A stretch of 64,000 bases of DNA from Elephas maximus indicus (GCF_024166365.1 NC_064838.1:75470001-75534000), one strand, 5' to 3'; numbered from the stretch's first letter, positions 35,215 to 45,922 are shown. The notes: generated by a model not told the origin, from the sequence alone. Numbers and translations are program-made.

Positions 35215-35970
35215 GTAGTCTCTTCAGGACTGTAGTCTCATGGGACAGCATAGTCAATTGGCATGACATAGTTCCCAAAAACATAATCTGCATCCCAGTG
35301 AAGTGAGTAGCATCTGGAATGTTAAAAGCTTATGAGCAGCCATCTAAGACACAACTACTGGTATCTAGTTGCTGGAAGTAAAACAGTAAGAAGGTAACCA
35401 AAAGCTCAAAGAACAAACAATTCTACGCGAGCCACATCTACCCTGAGACCAGAATTAGATGGTGACTCACTACCACCACTGACCGCTCTGACTGGAGTCA
35501 TAAAAGATAGTCCCAAAAGGAAGGGAGAAAAATGTGGAGAAGAACTCACATTATTAGAATAAAAAAGCCACACAAACTGGAACAGTAGAGAATAGAGGGC
35601 TTCTTGAGAGTATCCTTTATACCTAGAGCCAAACCTAACCCCTTAGAACACCTTCTAGCGAAATAGAAGAGTGGCATACAAAATAAAATATATTACCCAT
35701 AAGATCTGTGTTCTACTTAAAAACCATGTGTATGAGACCAAAAAGTCAATAAATTATTCAAAAGCAAAGATAAGAAGATAAGGAGGCAGGGGAACTAGAG
35801 TGCTGGAAATGGGACAAACAGGAAATAATTAAAGAGCATGTTGACACATTATGATAAATATAACTAATGTTACTAATCAATTTGTGTGAAAAATGTCAAA
35901 TGGGAGCCTAACTTGCTCTGTAAAGTTTCACCAAAAACTCAATAAAATATTTAAAATATATAAATATATA
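35215..35970 (+). mobile_element. L1 3' UTR fragment
   Basis: Sense L1 3' UTR: GTCAATTGGCATGACATAG, GGAATGTTAAAAGCTTATGA, CCCTGAGACCAGAATTAGAT, ending with AACTCAATAAAATATTTAAA (polyadenylation signal and A/T-rich tail). The complements of these blocks are seen in the L1 3' UTRs at 56219-56934 and 57240-57900. Confidence 0.75.
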
Positions 35971-35999
35971 TATTTTTCCACTAAATAGAGAGCAATATG

Positions 36000-37110
36000 A
36001 TATATTTTGGCTAAAACATACCCAATAAAGGGCTAATCTCTAAAATCTACAAGATACTGCAACATCTCAACAACAAAAAGACAAGTAATCCAATTAAAAA
36101 ATGGTCAAAGGATATGAATGGACACTTCACAAAAGAAGGCATTTAGGCTGCTAACACACACCTGAGGAAATGCACGTGATCATTAGCCATTAAAACCCAA
36201 AACCAAACCTGTAGCTGTCGAGTCAATTCTGACTCATAGCGACCCTGTAGGACAGAGTAGAGCTGCCCCATAGAGTTTCCAAGGAGCTCCTGGTGGAATA
36301 GAACTGCTGACCTTTTGGTTAGCAGCCGTAGCACTTAACCACTACACCACCAGGGTTTCCCATTAGCCATTAGAGAAATGCAAATCAAAACTACATTGAG
36401 ATACCATCTCACCCCAGCAATGCTGGCCCTAATCCAAAAAAACACAAAATAACAAATGTTGGAGAGGTTTAGGGAGATTGGGACTCTTATGCACCACTGG
36501 TTGGAATGTAAAATGGTACAGCAACTTAAAAAGCTGGAAATAGAAATACCATAAGATCCAGCAATTCCACTCCTAGGAATATACTCTAGAGAAATAAGAG
36601 CCACCACACGAATAGACATATGCACACTCATGTCCATTGCAGTACTATTCATAATAGCAAAAAGATGGAAACAACCTAAGTGCCTATCAACAGATGAATG
36701 CATAAGCAATTTATGGCACATAATGGAATACTGTGAAATGATAAAGAACAATGATGAATCTGCGAAACATCTCACAACATACCTGAATCCGGAGGACGGC
36801 ATTATGCTGAATGAAATAAGTAAGTTATAAAAGGACAAATATTGTTTAAGTCCACTATTACAAGACTAAACAAATGATTTACACACAGAGAAAAGCATTC
36901 TTTGATGGTCACAAGGGTGGGGGAGAGGGAAAATCACTAACTATGTAATAGACAAGTGTCAACTTCAGTAAAGGGAAGAAGAACACACAATACATACAAT
37001 ATAGGAGAAGTCAGCACAACTGGACCAAAGCAAAAGCATGAAAGTTTCCTAAACATCCAAATACTTTGAGGGACCAAGTAGCTAGGGCCTGGGGCCATAG
37101 TCTCAGGTGA
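36000..37110 (+). mobile_element. L1 ORF2 end and first part of 3' UTR
   Basis: Sense L1: CAAAGGATATGAATGGACAC, ATGCAAATCAAAACTACATT, CTATTCATAATAGCAAAAAG, TGGAATACTGTGAAATG, then the 3' UTR to CCATAGTCTCAGGTGACTA. ORF2 is not open. An AfroSINE interrupts it at 36193-36360. Confidence 0.85.
36193..36360 (-). repeat. AfroSINE with target-site duplication
   Basis: Antisense AfroSINE inserted in L1 sequence. CATTAGCCATTA occurs just before it (36181-36192) and again just after it (36361-36372), a clean 12-bp target duplication. Confidence 0.92.
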
Positions 37111-37738
37111 CTATGTTAAACAGAACTCATGAACCATATAAAGGAAACTTTTTGCAGTTCTGGAGGCCGGCAAGTCCCAAATTCATGGGTAAGGCATAGG
37201 CTTTTCCCTGGCCCTCAGCCTCTGCCCAACAGCACTCAGCTTTCTCACTCTGCGGGCCAGGAAGCCGGCTGTGCCATCTCCTGCAGGTCTCTCCTTCCTG
37301 TGTGGTGGTGGGCTCTTCTTTCTGCTCTGGAATTGGCTCTCTTTTAAAGCAAAATTGATCAATCCTCTGGTGGGCCACAATTATCTTATTTGCACATCTC
37401 TGCCCAATCACCTTGGTGGAAGTTACAACACCATGGCGAGAAAGGCCATCCTAAGTAATTCATCACACCGCAGGTGTGAACTATTATAACATAAAATGTT
37501 TTTTATTCCAAAGTTTTTTTATTCCAAAGTTTTCAGCCTGGGCAGCAGGAAGAACAGATTTCCCTGGGGAAAACTATAGATAGAGCATGTTTGGGCAAGA
37601 AGATTCTTACTAGATATGCAAAGATAGATGTCAAGTAAGCTGTTGAATACAAAAGGCTGACATTCAGTTAGAAGGTCTGGAGTAGAGATAAACATGAGAT
37701 TCATCAATATAAAGATGGTATTTAAAGTCACAAGAATC
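37111..37738. other. Unassigned sequence
   Basis: 37115-37480 is GC-richer, with CAGTTCTGGAGGCCGGCAAG and short overlapping frames on both strands. It looks like an interspersed repeat that I cannot name. I see no gene. Confidence 0.4.
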
Positions 37739-37740
37739 CT

Positions 37741-37868
37741 TGATTTTCATTTTGTTGTTAGGTCCCACCAAGTCACTTTCAACTCGCAGCAACACTGTGT
37801 GCAAAAGAAGGAGACACTGCCTGGTCCTGTGCCTTCCTCACAATCCTCACAGTGCATGTGTCCAGAGG
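37741..37868 (-). repeat. Degenerate RTE/AfroSINE-type 3' end
   Basis: TTGTTGTTAGGTCCCACCAA, then ACACTGCCTGGTCCTGTGC and CTCACAATCCTCACAG follow the antisense RTE 3' end but are much more diverged than other copies, so it is probably an older relative. Confidence 0.65.
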
Positions 37869-38315
37869 AATCTCAGCAAATCTGAATGAAAAAAATAAAA
37901 GTTTTCTGTTCATCAATGTCCTTCCACAAGCACTTATGTTCAGTGAAGATTCCTAAAATACAAGGTGAAAAGATTTTCCCCTCCATTATCTCATCTTCAT
38001 TGCTATTTCTCCTTTTCCCCATTTTCTCTTTTCTCCAGTCCTGAGTCTTCTCTTCTGTTTCAGGAAAGGCTAACCTATAGTTATGAACAGCAATGCTAAA
38101 CCTGTGGCAAGGCAAGTGACTTGTTGATATTTTATGATACAAACTAGGAAACTCCTGCCTCACTGTCTACAAAATTTAGACTTTGAGAGGATTTCCAGTA
38201 AAGAATGTAGTCTTTCAATAATTCCTCCAAATTTTAGTATCAGAGTTGAGTTAACCTCCAAGGATAACTCATGGAAAGGCTCTCAATGTTCAAAGTGACA
38301 TTACTTTAAAAAGTT
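37869..38315. other. Intergenic DNA, nothing recognised
   Basis: Non-coding DNA without a recognisable repeat or coding region. Confidence 0.5.
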
Positions 38316-38329
38316 ATGTGTGTGATATC

Positions 38330-38465
38330 TGTATCTATCTATCTGTCTGTCTGTCTGTCTGCCTACCTACCTACCTATCTACCTACCTATCTACCTATCA
38401 TCTATCTACCTACCAGTCTGTCTATCTATCATCTATCATCTATCTACATACACATATATACACAT
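38330..38465. repeat. Tetranucleotide microsatellite
   Basis: Compound (CTAT/CTGT/CTAC)n array of about 120 bp passing into a (CATA)n-like end. It is likely polymorphic. Confidence 0.95.
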
Positions 38466-38480
38466 ATGTTGTTGTTAGGT

Positions 38481-39033
38481 GCTGGGATCTTTAAGATTAT
38501 GTGTCAAGTTGACTGGGCAGCTATGATGTAGTTTAGGGGGTCCTATGATGATGTAATCCTCCCCATGATGAGATTTGAAATAATGTGATCATCTCCATGA
38601 TGGGATCTGCTGTGATTAGCCAGTCAGTTGAAAGGGATTTTACTTATGGGTGTGGCCTGCATTGAATATAAGTGGACTTTCTGACCAGGCTCCTGGGATT
38701 TTGATTGCACAGGATACTAAAAGTGGCTCCTGTTCTTCTGACTTCCAATTCTTGGGACTCGAGCTAGCAGCTTACTTGCTGTCTTGGCTGCTGAGCTTGA
38801 AATTCATTGATCTTTGCAGCCTGTGACCAAGAGCCCTGCTATTTGACCTGCCAATCTTGGGTTCACCAGCCCCTGTGGCTATGTCAATCAGAAGCCTCTA
38901 TCCTGACCCACAGACTTGGAACATTCCAACCTCTACAATCACATAAGCTATTTCCTTGATATTAATCTCTCTCTCTATATATATACTTATACCCTTTGCT
39001 GGTTTTATTTCTCTAGAAAATCTAGCCTAAGAC
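38481..39033 (+). repeat. 5' LTR of a class III (ERVL-like) element
   Basis: Begins near TGCTGGGATCTTTAAGATTA (a short RTE-like TTGTTGTTAGG lies just before). It contains TGTGTCAAGTTGACTGGGC and a TATA-rich stretch near 38975, and ends TTTCTCTAGAAAATCTAGCC. These are the features of ERVL/MLT2-style LTRs. No matching 3' LTR is found in the window. Confidence 0.65.
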
Positions 39034-42000
39034 TGGTTGATTGGTCCTACTTTTGCTAGAAAAAGTGGTGAAAGACAGAAATGAGCTCAGGGCTTCAAAA
39101 TCAAAACTCAAGCACCACATAAACAACCTAAATATTTCCACTTGTGTCTTGAAAGAAAGCCTTATTTCCTGTTGCAACAGAGCTGATATTGTCAAAAACC
39201 AAACCCAGAGTATTATAGTAAGAGTGGATGAATTAATCTCAAGAGCTCTCTGAAGTTAAAAATGAGGGTATTGATTGGGAAGAAATGGGATCCTGAAACT
39301 TGGGATGGGGACATATGAACAGATAATCAGGAAGCCTGGGAGACAGAGCCCCTAAATTCCATTGTATCACTCCTGTCAACAGAACCAGCCCTCGTACTCC
39401 CATCTGAAGATATTATTCCAGCTTTGTCTGCTAAGGCACCCTTCCCTGTAAAACCATTAGCCCCTCCACCTTCATCTGATGAGATTAACCCAGCTGCGTC
39501 TGAAGAGCATTTGTCTGAATCATTGCCTGGGACATCACCTAAGGCAGACGCCTTATACAGCAGTGCTGAATGTTCTAAAAACACATCCCCACCACCATTT
39601 TTGACTTTTAAACCTATACGTAGATTTAAGTCCCAGAAATCCCCAACAGGTGAAGTACAAAGTGTGACCCAGGAGGAGGTATGGTACCTTCCAGAAGAAC
39701 TGGTTGGCTTTTCTAATATGTACAAACAGAAATCTGGGGAATATATGTGAGAATGGCTATTAAGGGTATGCAATAATGGTACAAGGACTAGATAGATGAA
39801 TCGGTCTGAGTTTATTGATATGGGCCCACTAAGCACAGATTCTTCATTCAGTGTTCCAGCTTGAGAGGTTAGGAAATGACCTAATAGTTTATGTTTTAGG
39901 GTCATTGAAACATGGATTACACAGTGGCCTATGCTAAATCACATTGAAGCAACAGACCTGCCTTGATATACTACTGAACAAGGAATACAAAGTTCTCAGG
40001 GAAATTGACACTTTAGAGTGGGTTTATCAGGTTAGACCCACAGACCCACACATGAAGTACCCAGAGGACAAACCTTTCACTACAATAGTGAGGAACAAAT
40101 TTGTGAAGGGAGCCCCACTATCCTTGAAGACTGCTGTGATTGCTATTTTATGAAAGCCAGATTTGACAGTGTGAACTGCCCTAACTTAATTAAGACACCT
40201 AACTACAATGGGGCTGATTGGGCTCTGTGGTGGCAGAGGCCAAACTGTGGCAGTCAATCAGCAAAGACAAGGAGAGTGTGGTCACCATAATGGGCAGCAG
40301 AATAAAAGCAGTAATCAGAATAATCTGACTCGTATGGACTTAGGGTGTTGGCTACTTAGTCATGGTGTCCCTGGGAGTGAAATAGGAAATCTACTAAATA
40401 TTTACTTAATCTGTACAAATGGAAGAATTCTAGACCAAGTGAACTGCAGTGTAACTCAAATCACCAGAATAGAGAGTCACAGCCTCTCAATTAATTCCCA
40501 GACTTGAGCTGGTTTAAAGACTCAAAACCCCTTGAATGAAGGGGAGGCTGGATCCCCTTAAGGAAGGACCTCACTACACTGCCAAAAATTCATACTGTTA
40601 ATCTTTCTCCTAGCCTTCTGCGAAGGGATCTGCAGTCATTTAAGAGAATGATGGTTCATTGGGGAAAAGGGAATAATCAGATTTTTTAGGGATTACTGGA
40701 TACTGGCTCTGAACTGACATTAATTCCAGGAGAGCCAAAAAGTCACTGTGGCCCACCATTCAGAGTGGGGTGTGTATGGAGTTCAGGTTATTAATGGAGT
40801 CTTAGCTCATGCCCATCTCACAGTAGTTCCAGAGAGTCCCTGGAATCATCCTGTAGTGATTTCCCCAGTTCCAGAATGCATAATAGGAATACATATGCTT
40901 AGCAACTGGCAGAACCTCCACACTGGATCCTTGACAAATGGAAGAAAGGTTATTATGTTAGGAAAGCCAAGTGGAAGCTGTTAGAACAGATTCTACCTAG
41001 GAAAATAGTAAACCAAAGGCAATACTGCATTCCTGGAAGGATTGTGGAGATTACTGCCACCATCAAGTACGAGAAGGATGTAGGAGTGGTGATTCCCACC
41101 GCATCCCCGTTCAACTGGCCTGTTTGCTGTGCAAAAAACAGGTGGATCTTAGAGAATGACAATGGATTACCCAAAACTTAGCCAGGTGGTGAATCCAATT
41201 GCTGCTGCTGTTCCAGGTATAGTTCCATTGCTTGAGGAACTTAATAGATCTCCCGGTACCTGGTATGTAGCTATTGATCTGGTTAATTAAATTTTTTTTT
41301 TTCTCCATACCTGTTTTGAAGGTCCACCAGAAACAGTTTGCCTTCAGCTGGCATTGCCAACAATATACCTTCCATGTCCTACCGGAGGGTTTTAACATCT
41401 CTCCAGCCGTATGTCATAATTTAGTCCACAGGGACCTTGATCACCTTTCCCTTCCACAAGACTTCATACTGGTCCATTACATTGATGACATAATGCTCTT
41501 TGGGCCTAGTAAGGAAGAAGTGCCAATGACTCTGGACTTTTTGGTAAAACATTTGCATGCTAGAGGGTAGGAAATTAATCCCACAAAAATTCAGGTGCCT
41601 TCCACCTCAGTGAAATTCCCAGGTATACAATGGTGTAGGGTAGGTTGAGATAGTCCTTCAAAGTGAAGTATAAGCTATTGCATCTGGCCCCTCCCACAAC
41701 TAAAAAGGAGTACAAAGCCTAGAGGACCTCTTTAGATTTGGGAGGTAACATATCACTCATTTGGGTGTGCTACTCCAGCCTACTTATCAAGTGACTCCAA
41801 AAACTGCTAGTTTTGAGTGGGGCCCAGACCAAGAGAGACTCTGCAACAGACTCAGGCTTCCATGCAAGCAGCTCTGCCACGTTGGCCATATGACTCAGCT
41901 AATCCAATGGTGCTTGAAGTATCAGTGGCAGATACGGATGCTGTTTAGAGCCTATGGCAGGTCCCTGTTGCTGAATCACTGTGCAGACCCTTGGGATTTT

Positions 42001-42615
42001 GGAGTAAAACACCTGCCATTCTCTGCAGATAACTACTCTACTTTTGAAACACAGCTTTTGGCTTGTTACTGGGCCTTAGTAGAGACTGAACGTTAACCAT
42101 GGTGTTGTCTTGCCCTCAAAGCCATAAAGTTGGAGGTGCACAGCAGCTGTCCATCATTAAGTGGAAGTAGTATATATGAAATGGGGACTAGGCAGGACCT
42201 GAAGGCACAAGTTGCATGAGGAAGTGGCCCAAATACTCATGGTCCCCACTCCTGTCACATTTCCTTCCATCTCCCAGTCTGCACCTATGACTTTATAGAG
42301 AGTTCCTTCAGATCAATTGACTGAGGAAGTGAATACTCTTGCCTGGTTTACAAATGGTTCTGTTTGATACACAGGCACCACTCAAAAATGGACAGCTGCA
42401 GCACTAAAGCCCCTTTCTGGGACCCCCCTGAGGTACACTGGTGAAGGGAAATACTCCCAGCAGGCAGAACTTTGAGCCGTGTGCCTGGTTATTTACTTTC
42501 TTTGGAAAGAGAAATGGCCAGATGTACAGCTGTATACTAATTCATAGGCTGTGGTCAATGATTTGGCTGGATGACTAGGGACTTGGAAGGAACATATTGA
42601 AAAATTGGAGACGTG
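39034..42615 (+). mobile_element. Class III (ERVL/HERV-S-like) retrovirus fossil, internal part
   Basis: Sense internal region: gag-like sequence (about 39400-40500, with LTFKPIRRFKSQKSPTGEVQ near 39600), protease/RT start (about 40700-41000, with PECIIGIHMLSNWQN), reverse transcriptase (about 41270-41570, with LVHYIDDIMLFGPSKEEV) and RNase H (about 41760-42590, with LLACYWALVETER near 42070). It is broken in many places. Integrase and the 3' LTR are missing; the element ends against an RTE fragment. Old. Confidence 0.75.
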
Positions 42616-42617
42616 AG

Positions 42618-43565
42618 GGCCACATGTACAGACACCATTTATGTTGCTGAAAGAAGTTATTCACAATGAATAAGTATTGGTCTTGCAAAATTCTATTACG
42701 TGATCCAGTATCATTTCTAACACCAGAGCTATATTTTCCAACTACCAATTCTTCTTTGTTTCCATCTTTGGCATTCCAATCACCAGTAATTATCAATGCA
42801 TCTTGATTGCATGTTTGATCACTTTCAGACTGCAGAAGTTGTTAAAAAATCTTCAGTTTCCTCATCTTCAGCATTAATGGTTGATGAGAAATTTGAATAA
42901 TATTATTAACTAATCTTCCATGTAGGCATGTGTATATTATCCTATTCCTGACAGGATAGATCTTGAAATGTTCTTATTAAAGATAAGTGTGTCACCATTT
43001 CTCTTCAATTTGTCATTCCTGGCATAGAAGAACATATGATTGTCTTATTTAAAATTGGCCATGCCAGTTCATTTCAGCTAACTAATGCCTAGGAAATGAA
43101 TCTTGTTATGTTCCATTTCATTTTGGATGACTTCCAATTTTTCTATATTCGTATTTTGTACATTTCATGTTCCAATTATTAATGGATGTTTGTAGCTATT
43201 TCATCTCATTTTAAGTCATATCACATCAGCAAATGAAGGTCTCGAAAACTTGACTACATCAATGTCATTAAGATCAACTCTACTTTGAGGAGGTAGCTCT
43301 TCCACAGTTGTATTTTGAGTGCCTTCTAACCTGAGGGGCTCATCTTCCAGCATTATATCAGATAATATTCATCTGATAAAATTTTCACTAGCAAATTTTT
43401 TCAGAAGTAAACCATCGTTTCCTTCTTCTTAGCCCACCATAATCTGAAAGCTCCACTGAAAAATGTCCATGAGTGACTCCACTGGTATTTAAAATACCAA
43501 TGGCATAGTTTCCAACATAACAGCAACACACAAGCCACCACAGTACAACAAACTGACAGACAGGT
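42618..43565 (-). mobile_element. RTE LINE 5' end and endonuclease part
   Basis: Antisense RTE with its 5' UTR start at the right (complement of AACTGACAGACAGG, about 43550-43563) and endonuclease remnant at the left (IITGDWNAK near 42780, then FFQQHKWCLYMW near 42630). It lacks all reverse transcriptase and 3' UTR sequence. It is diverged from the copy at 52510. Confidence 0.8.
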
Positions 43566-43597
43566 GGTGTTACATATATATTTATTAAAATATTTTT

Positions 43598-43740
43598 GGT
43601 TGTATAAATATTTAGGTAGGTAGATAGATAGATAGCTTCCATGGAGTCAACTCCGACTCATGGCAATTATATGCACAATAGAACAAAACACTGCCTGGTT
43701 CTGCACTATCTTCCTGATTTCTGGAATGTTCAAATTTGTC
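43598..43740 (-). repeat. Short microsatellite and degenerate RTE 3' piece
   Basis: 43608-43635 is a (TAGG/TAGA)n run. 43636-43740 (CCATGGAGTCAACTCCGACT, then ACACTGCCTGGTTCTGCAC) follows the antisense RTE 3' end without its terminal bases. Confidence 0.7.
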
Positions 43741-44126
43741 CTTGATCAATAATATGGAGAAGATTAATTCAAACTAGAATACTGTACAAATGAGTGAGGT
43801 GAAGCTCTATATACAACAGGATCTGGCTCACATACTGCAAAACACCAACAGTATCAGTGCAGAGAGCAGAGGTGGGGAGTGGGCTAGCACTCCCACAAAT
43901 ATTAGTGTACTTTATTAATTTTTTTTATGTTATGTTACTTTATGTGACATTGGCTTAAAATAAAATGGACCTGTGCTTACTCTACTAATGTCCTCAAACA
44001 GATTTCTAGGAGTGGATTCTATTGTCCACATCAGGATAAGAACATTTTCTCTTCTTTATCAATCCAATTTCATTTAAATTGCTAAAGAATCAGCAATTGG
44101 TGTTTTCTGTTCTTTGCCATTTCAAG
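43741..44126. other. Receptor 3' flank, nothing recognised
   Basis: Non-coding DNA 3' of the OR4C11-like pseudogene. It does not visibly match the flanks of the other two receptors. Confidence 0.5.
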
Positions 44127-45037
44127 TCATAGCTTGTTACGCCATAACTTTCTCATGGCATTTTTAACATCTGCGTTCCTCAAAGTGTAAATCAGAGGGT
44201 TGAGCAAGGGTGTCCCGATAGTGTAAAACACAGCTACTGTCTTGTCCACTGGAAATGTGATAGGCGGGGGAGTGTATGTGAATATACAAGGAACAAAGAA
44301 TAAGATGACAACAATAATGTGGGAGGTGCAGGTAGAGAGGGCTTTCTTTCTTTCTTCTGCACTCTTGTTACTCAGAGAGTGTAAGATGAAAACATAGGAG
44401 ATTATCAGGGCTATAAAACTCACAATACATATGGCCCCACTATTAAATACTATGAGTAGATTTATGACATAAGTATCCATGCAGGCAAGTTTTAACAAAG
44501 GTTGCATATCACAGAAATAGTGGTCAATAACATTGGGGCCACAGAATGGTAATTTCAAAACCAAAAAAACCTGTACTAATGAATGGATGCAAGATCCCAC
44601 CCAGGCCAGATTCAACAATGCACCACAGACACGCTGGCTCATGATGGTTGTGTACCTCAGGGGTTTGCAAATGGCCACATAGTGATCAAAGGACATGAGT
44701 ATGAGCACAAAGATCTCCATGCACCCAAAAAAATGACCTGCAAAAATCTGAGCCATGCACTCATTGTAGGAGATGACTTTCTTCTTAGATACAGCATCTA
44801 TGATCAACCTGGGAGCTGTGATTGTTGAGTAGCATGCATCAGCAAAGGACAAGTAGAAAAGGAAGAAGTACATGGGGCCCCCTAACATCCGACTGTATCT
44901 GATGGTCATAACAATAAGTTCATGAACAGAGTTGCAAGGTAGAGAAACAAGAAGATCACAAACACTAATTTTTCCTTCAGAACATCCCGTGTTAACCCGA
45001 GCAGAATGAACTCAGTCACACTGCTGTTCAACTCCAT
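44127..45037 (-). pseudogene. OR4C11: OR4C11-like olfactory receptor pseudogene, one frameshift
   Basis: Nearly complete family 4C receptor. The ATG at 45037-45035 gives [15 protein letters not shown] with a glycosylation site (N4-S-S), and TM1 follows. The frame then breaks near 44908 at the end of TM1: NLLL and a stop, where the family has about two more residues, consistent with a 4-base deletion. From 44909 the other frame is open for 260 codons: PMYFFLFYLSFADACYS, CMEIFVLILMSFDHYVAICK (DHY, not DRY), LPFCGPNVIDHYFCD, KALSTCTSH, PLLNPLIYTLRN and a C-tail ending RKLWRNKL. It is closest, from memory, to human OR4C11. A 260-residue product from the internal Met would lack TM1, so I call it a pseudogene. 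A sequencing error is the alternative. Confidence 0.8.
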
Positions 45038-45157
45038 GGTTACAGATGATGTCAAAAGGATGCAGCTGAGAAATGGTTTATCTGAAAAGAAAAGTGTGTA
45101 AGTGTTGACTTGGCAATGGCAGCAGACTTGGACTCTGAACTACAACTTTATAGTTCT
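45038..45157. other. Short receptor 5' flank
   Basis: Non-coding sequence just upstream of the receptor start. I see no promoter motif that I can support. Confidence 0.4.
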
Positions 45158-45452
45158 AATTCCGTGATGGTTCAGTGGTAGAATTCTCCCTCCAATGTAG
45201 GAGACTCAATTGATTCCCAGTGAAGGCGTCACATGTGCAGCCACCACCTATGTCAGTGGAGGCTTGCATGTTGCAATGATGCTGAACAGGTTTTAGCAGA
45301 GTTTTCAGACTCAGACAGATTGGGAAGAAAAGCCTGGTGATCTAATTCTGAAAGTCAGTCCATGAAAAGTCTGTGGATTACGATGGAGAGATCCTGTGTT
45401 GTGCATGAGGTTACCACAAGTCGGGGGCAACTTGACGGCAGCTAACAACAAC
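45158..45452 (+). repeat. tRNA-Gly-headed SINE with RTE-like body and tail
   Basis: The head contains a perfect tRNA-Gly A box (TGGTTCAGTGG, 45168-45178) followed by TAGAATTCTC and a B-box-like GATTCCCAG near 45212-45220. The body at 45285-45400 (GGAAGAAAAGCCTGGTGATC, then TCCATGAAAAGTCTGTGGAT) resembles the RTE 5' UTR at 52620-52710. The end (CTTGACGGCAGCTAACAACA) is the RTE 3' terminus. It is a SINE, not a tRNA gene. Confidence 0.8.
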
Positions 45453-45463
45453 GTCATTACTTG

Positions 45464-45501
45464 AGTTTTATTTATTTTATTTTATTTTATTTTATTTTTT
45501 T
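45464..45501. repeat. (TTTTA)n microsatellite
   Basis: About six TTTTA/TTTA units beginning TTTTATTTATTTTA. Confidence 0.9.
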
Positions 45502-45721
45502 ACTGCTGATGTCCATTCTTTAACTACAGCCATTGACTCAAAGTCTTCCTGTGGAATCAAGTCATTTTGGGCAAGAAAAAAAACTCACAGGTAATTGTGC
45601 AATCCGACAATGTCTGGGAACTGCTTATTCTTCTGTATGATCTGAACAAGTCACTTCAATATCTTGAAACTTTTTGTTCCTAAAAAACTTAGATTCTAAT
45701 AGACACACTGTAAGTGTATGT

Positions 45722-45922
45722 AGGGAGCCCTGGTGGTGCAGTGGTTAAGCATTAGGCTGCTAACTGAAAGGTTGGTGGTAGGAAACTTCCAGCTGCTCCT
45801 CAGGACAAAGATGTGCCAGTCTACTTCCCTAAAGATTACAGACTTGGAAACCAGTAGTACTCTGTCCTATGGGGTCACTATGAATTGGAATTGACTTGAC
45901 AGAAATGGATTTGAGTTTTTTC
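45722..45922 (+). repeat. AfroSINE, long variant
   Basis: Sense AfroSINE: GGAGCCCTGGTGGTGCAGTG head, body with GATGTGCCAGTCTACTTCCC (the RTE-5'-like segment), GGGTCACTATGAATTGGAAT end. Confidence 0.85.

Noticed and set aside
36335-36838. 167-codon minus-strand open frame
   Set aside because: It is antisense to a sense-strand L1 ORF2 3' fragment, a frequent shadow in L1 sequence.
37127-37489. Overlapping frames on both strands in a GC-richer patch
   Set aside because: There is no recognisable protein, no conserved motif and no splice structure that I can support. The patch looks like an unnamed repeat.
38330-38465. CRISPR-like or satellite array
   Set aside because: The units are 4 bp long without spacers, which makes it a microsatellite.
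39327-39905. 192-codon minus-strand open frame
   Set aside because: It is antisense to the gag-like region of the ERVL-like fossil. It has no domain of its own.
45158-45225. tRNA-Gly gene
   Set aside because: The A box matches but the anticodon arm and acceptor stem do not pair properly, and an RTE-like body and tail follow. It is the head of a SINE.
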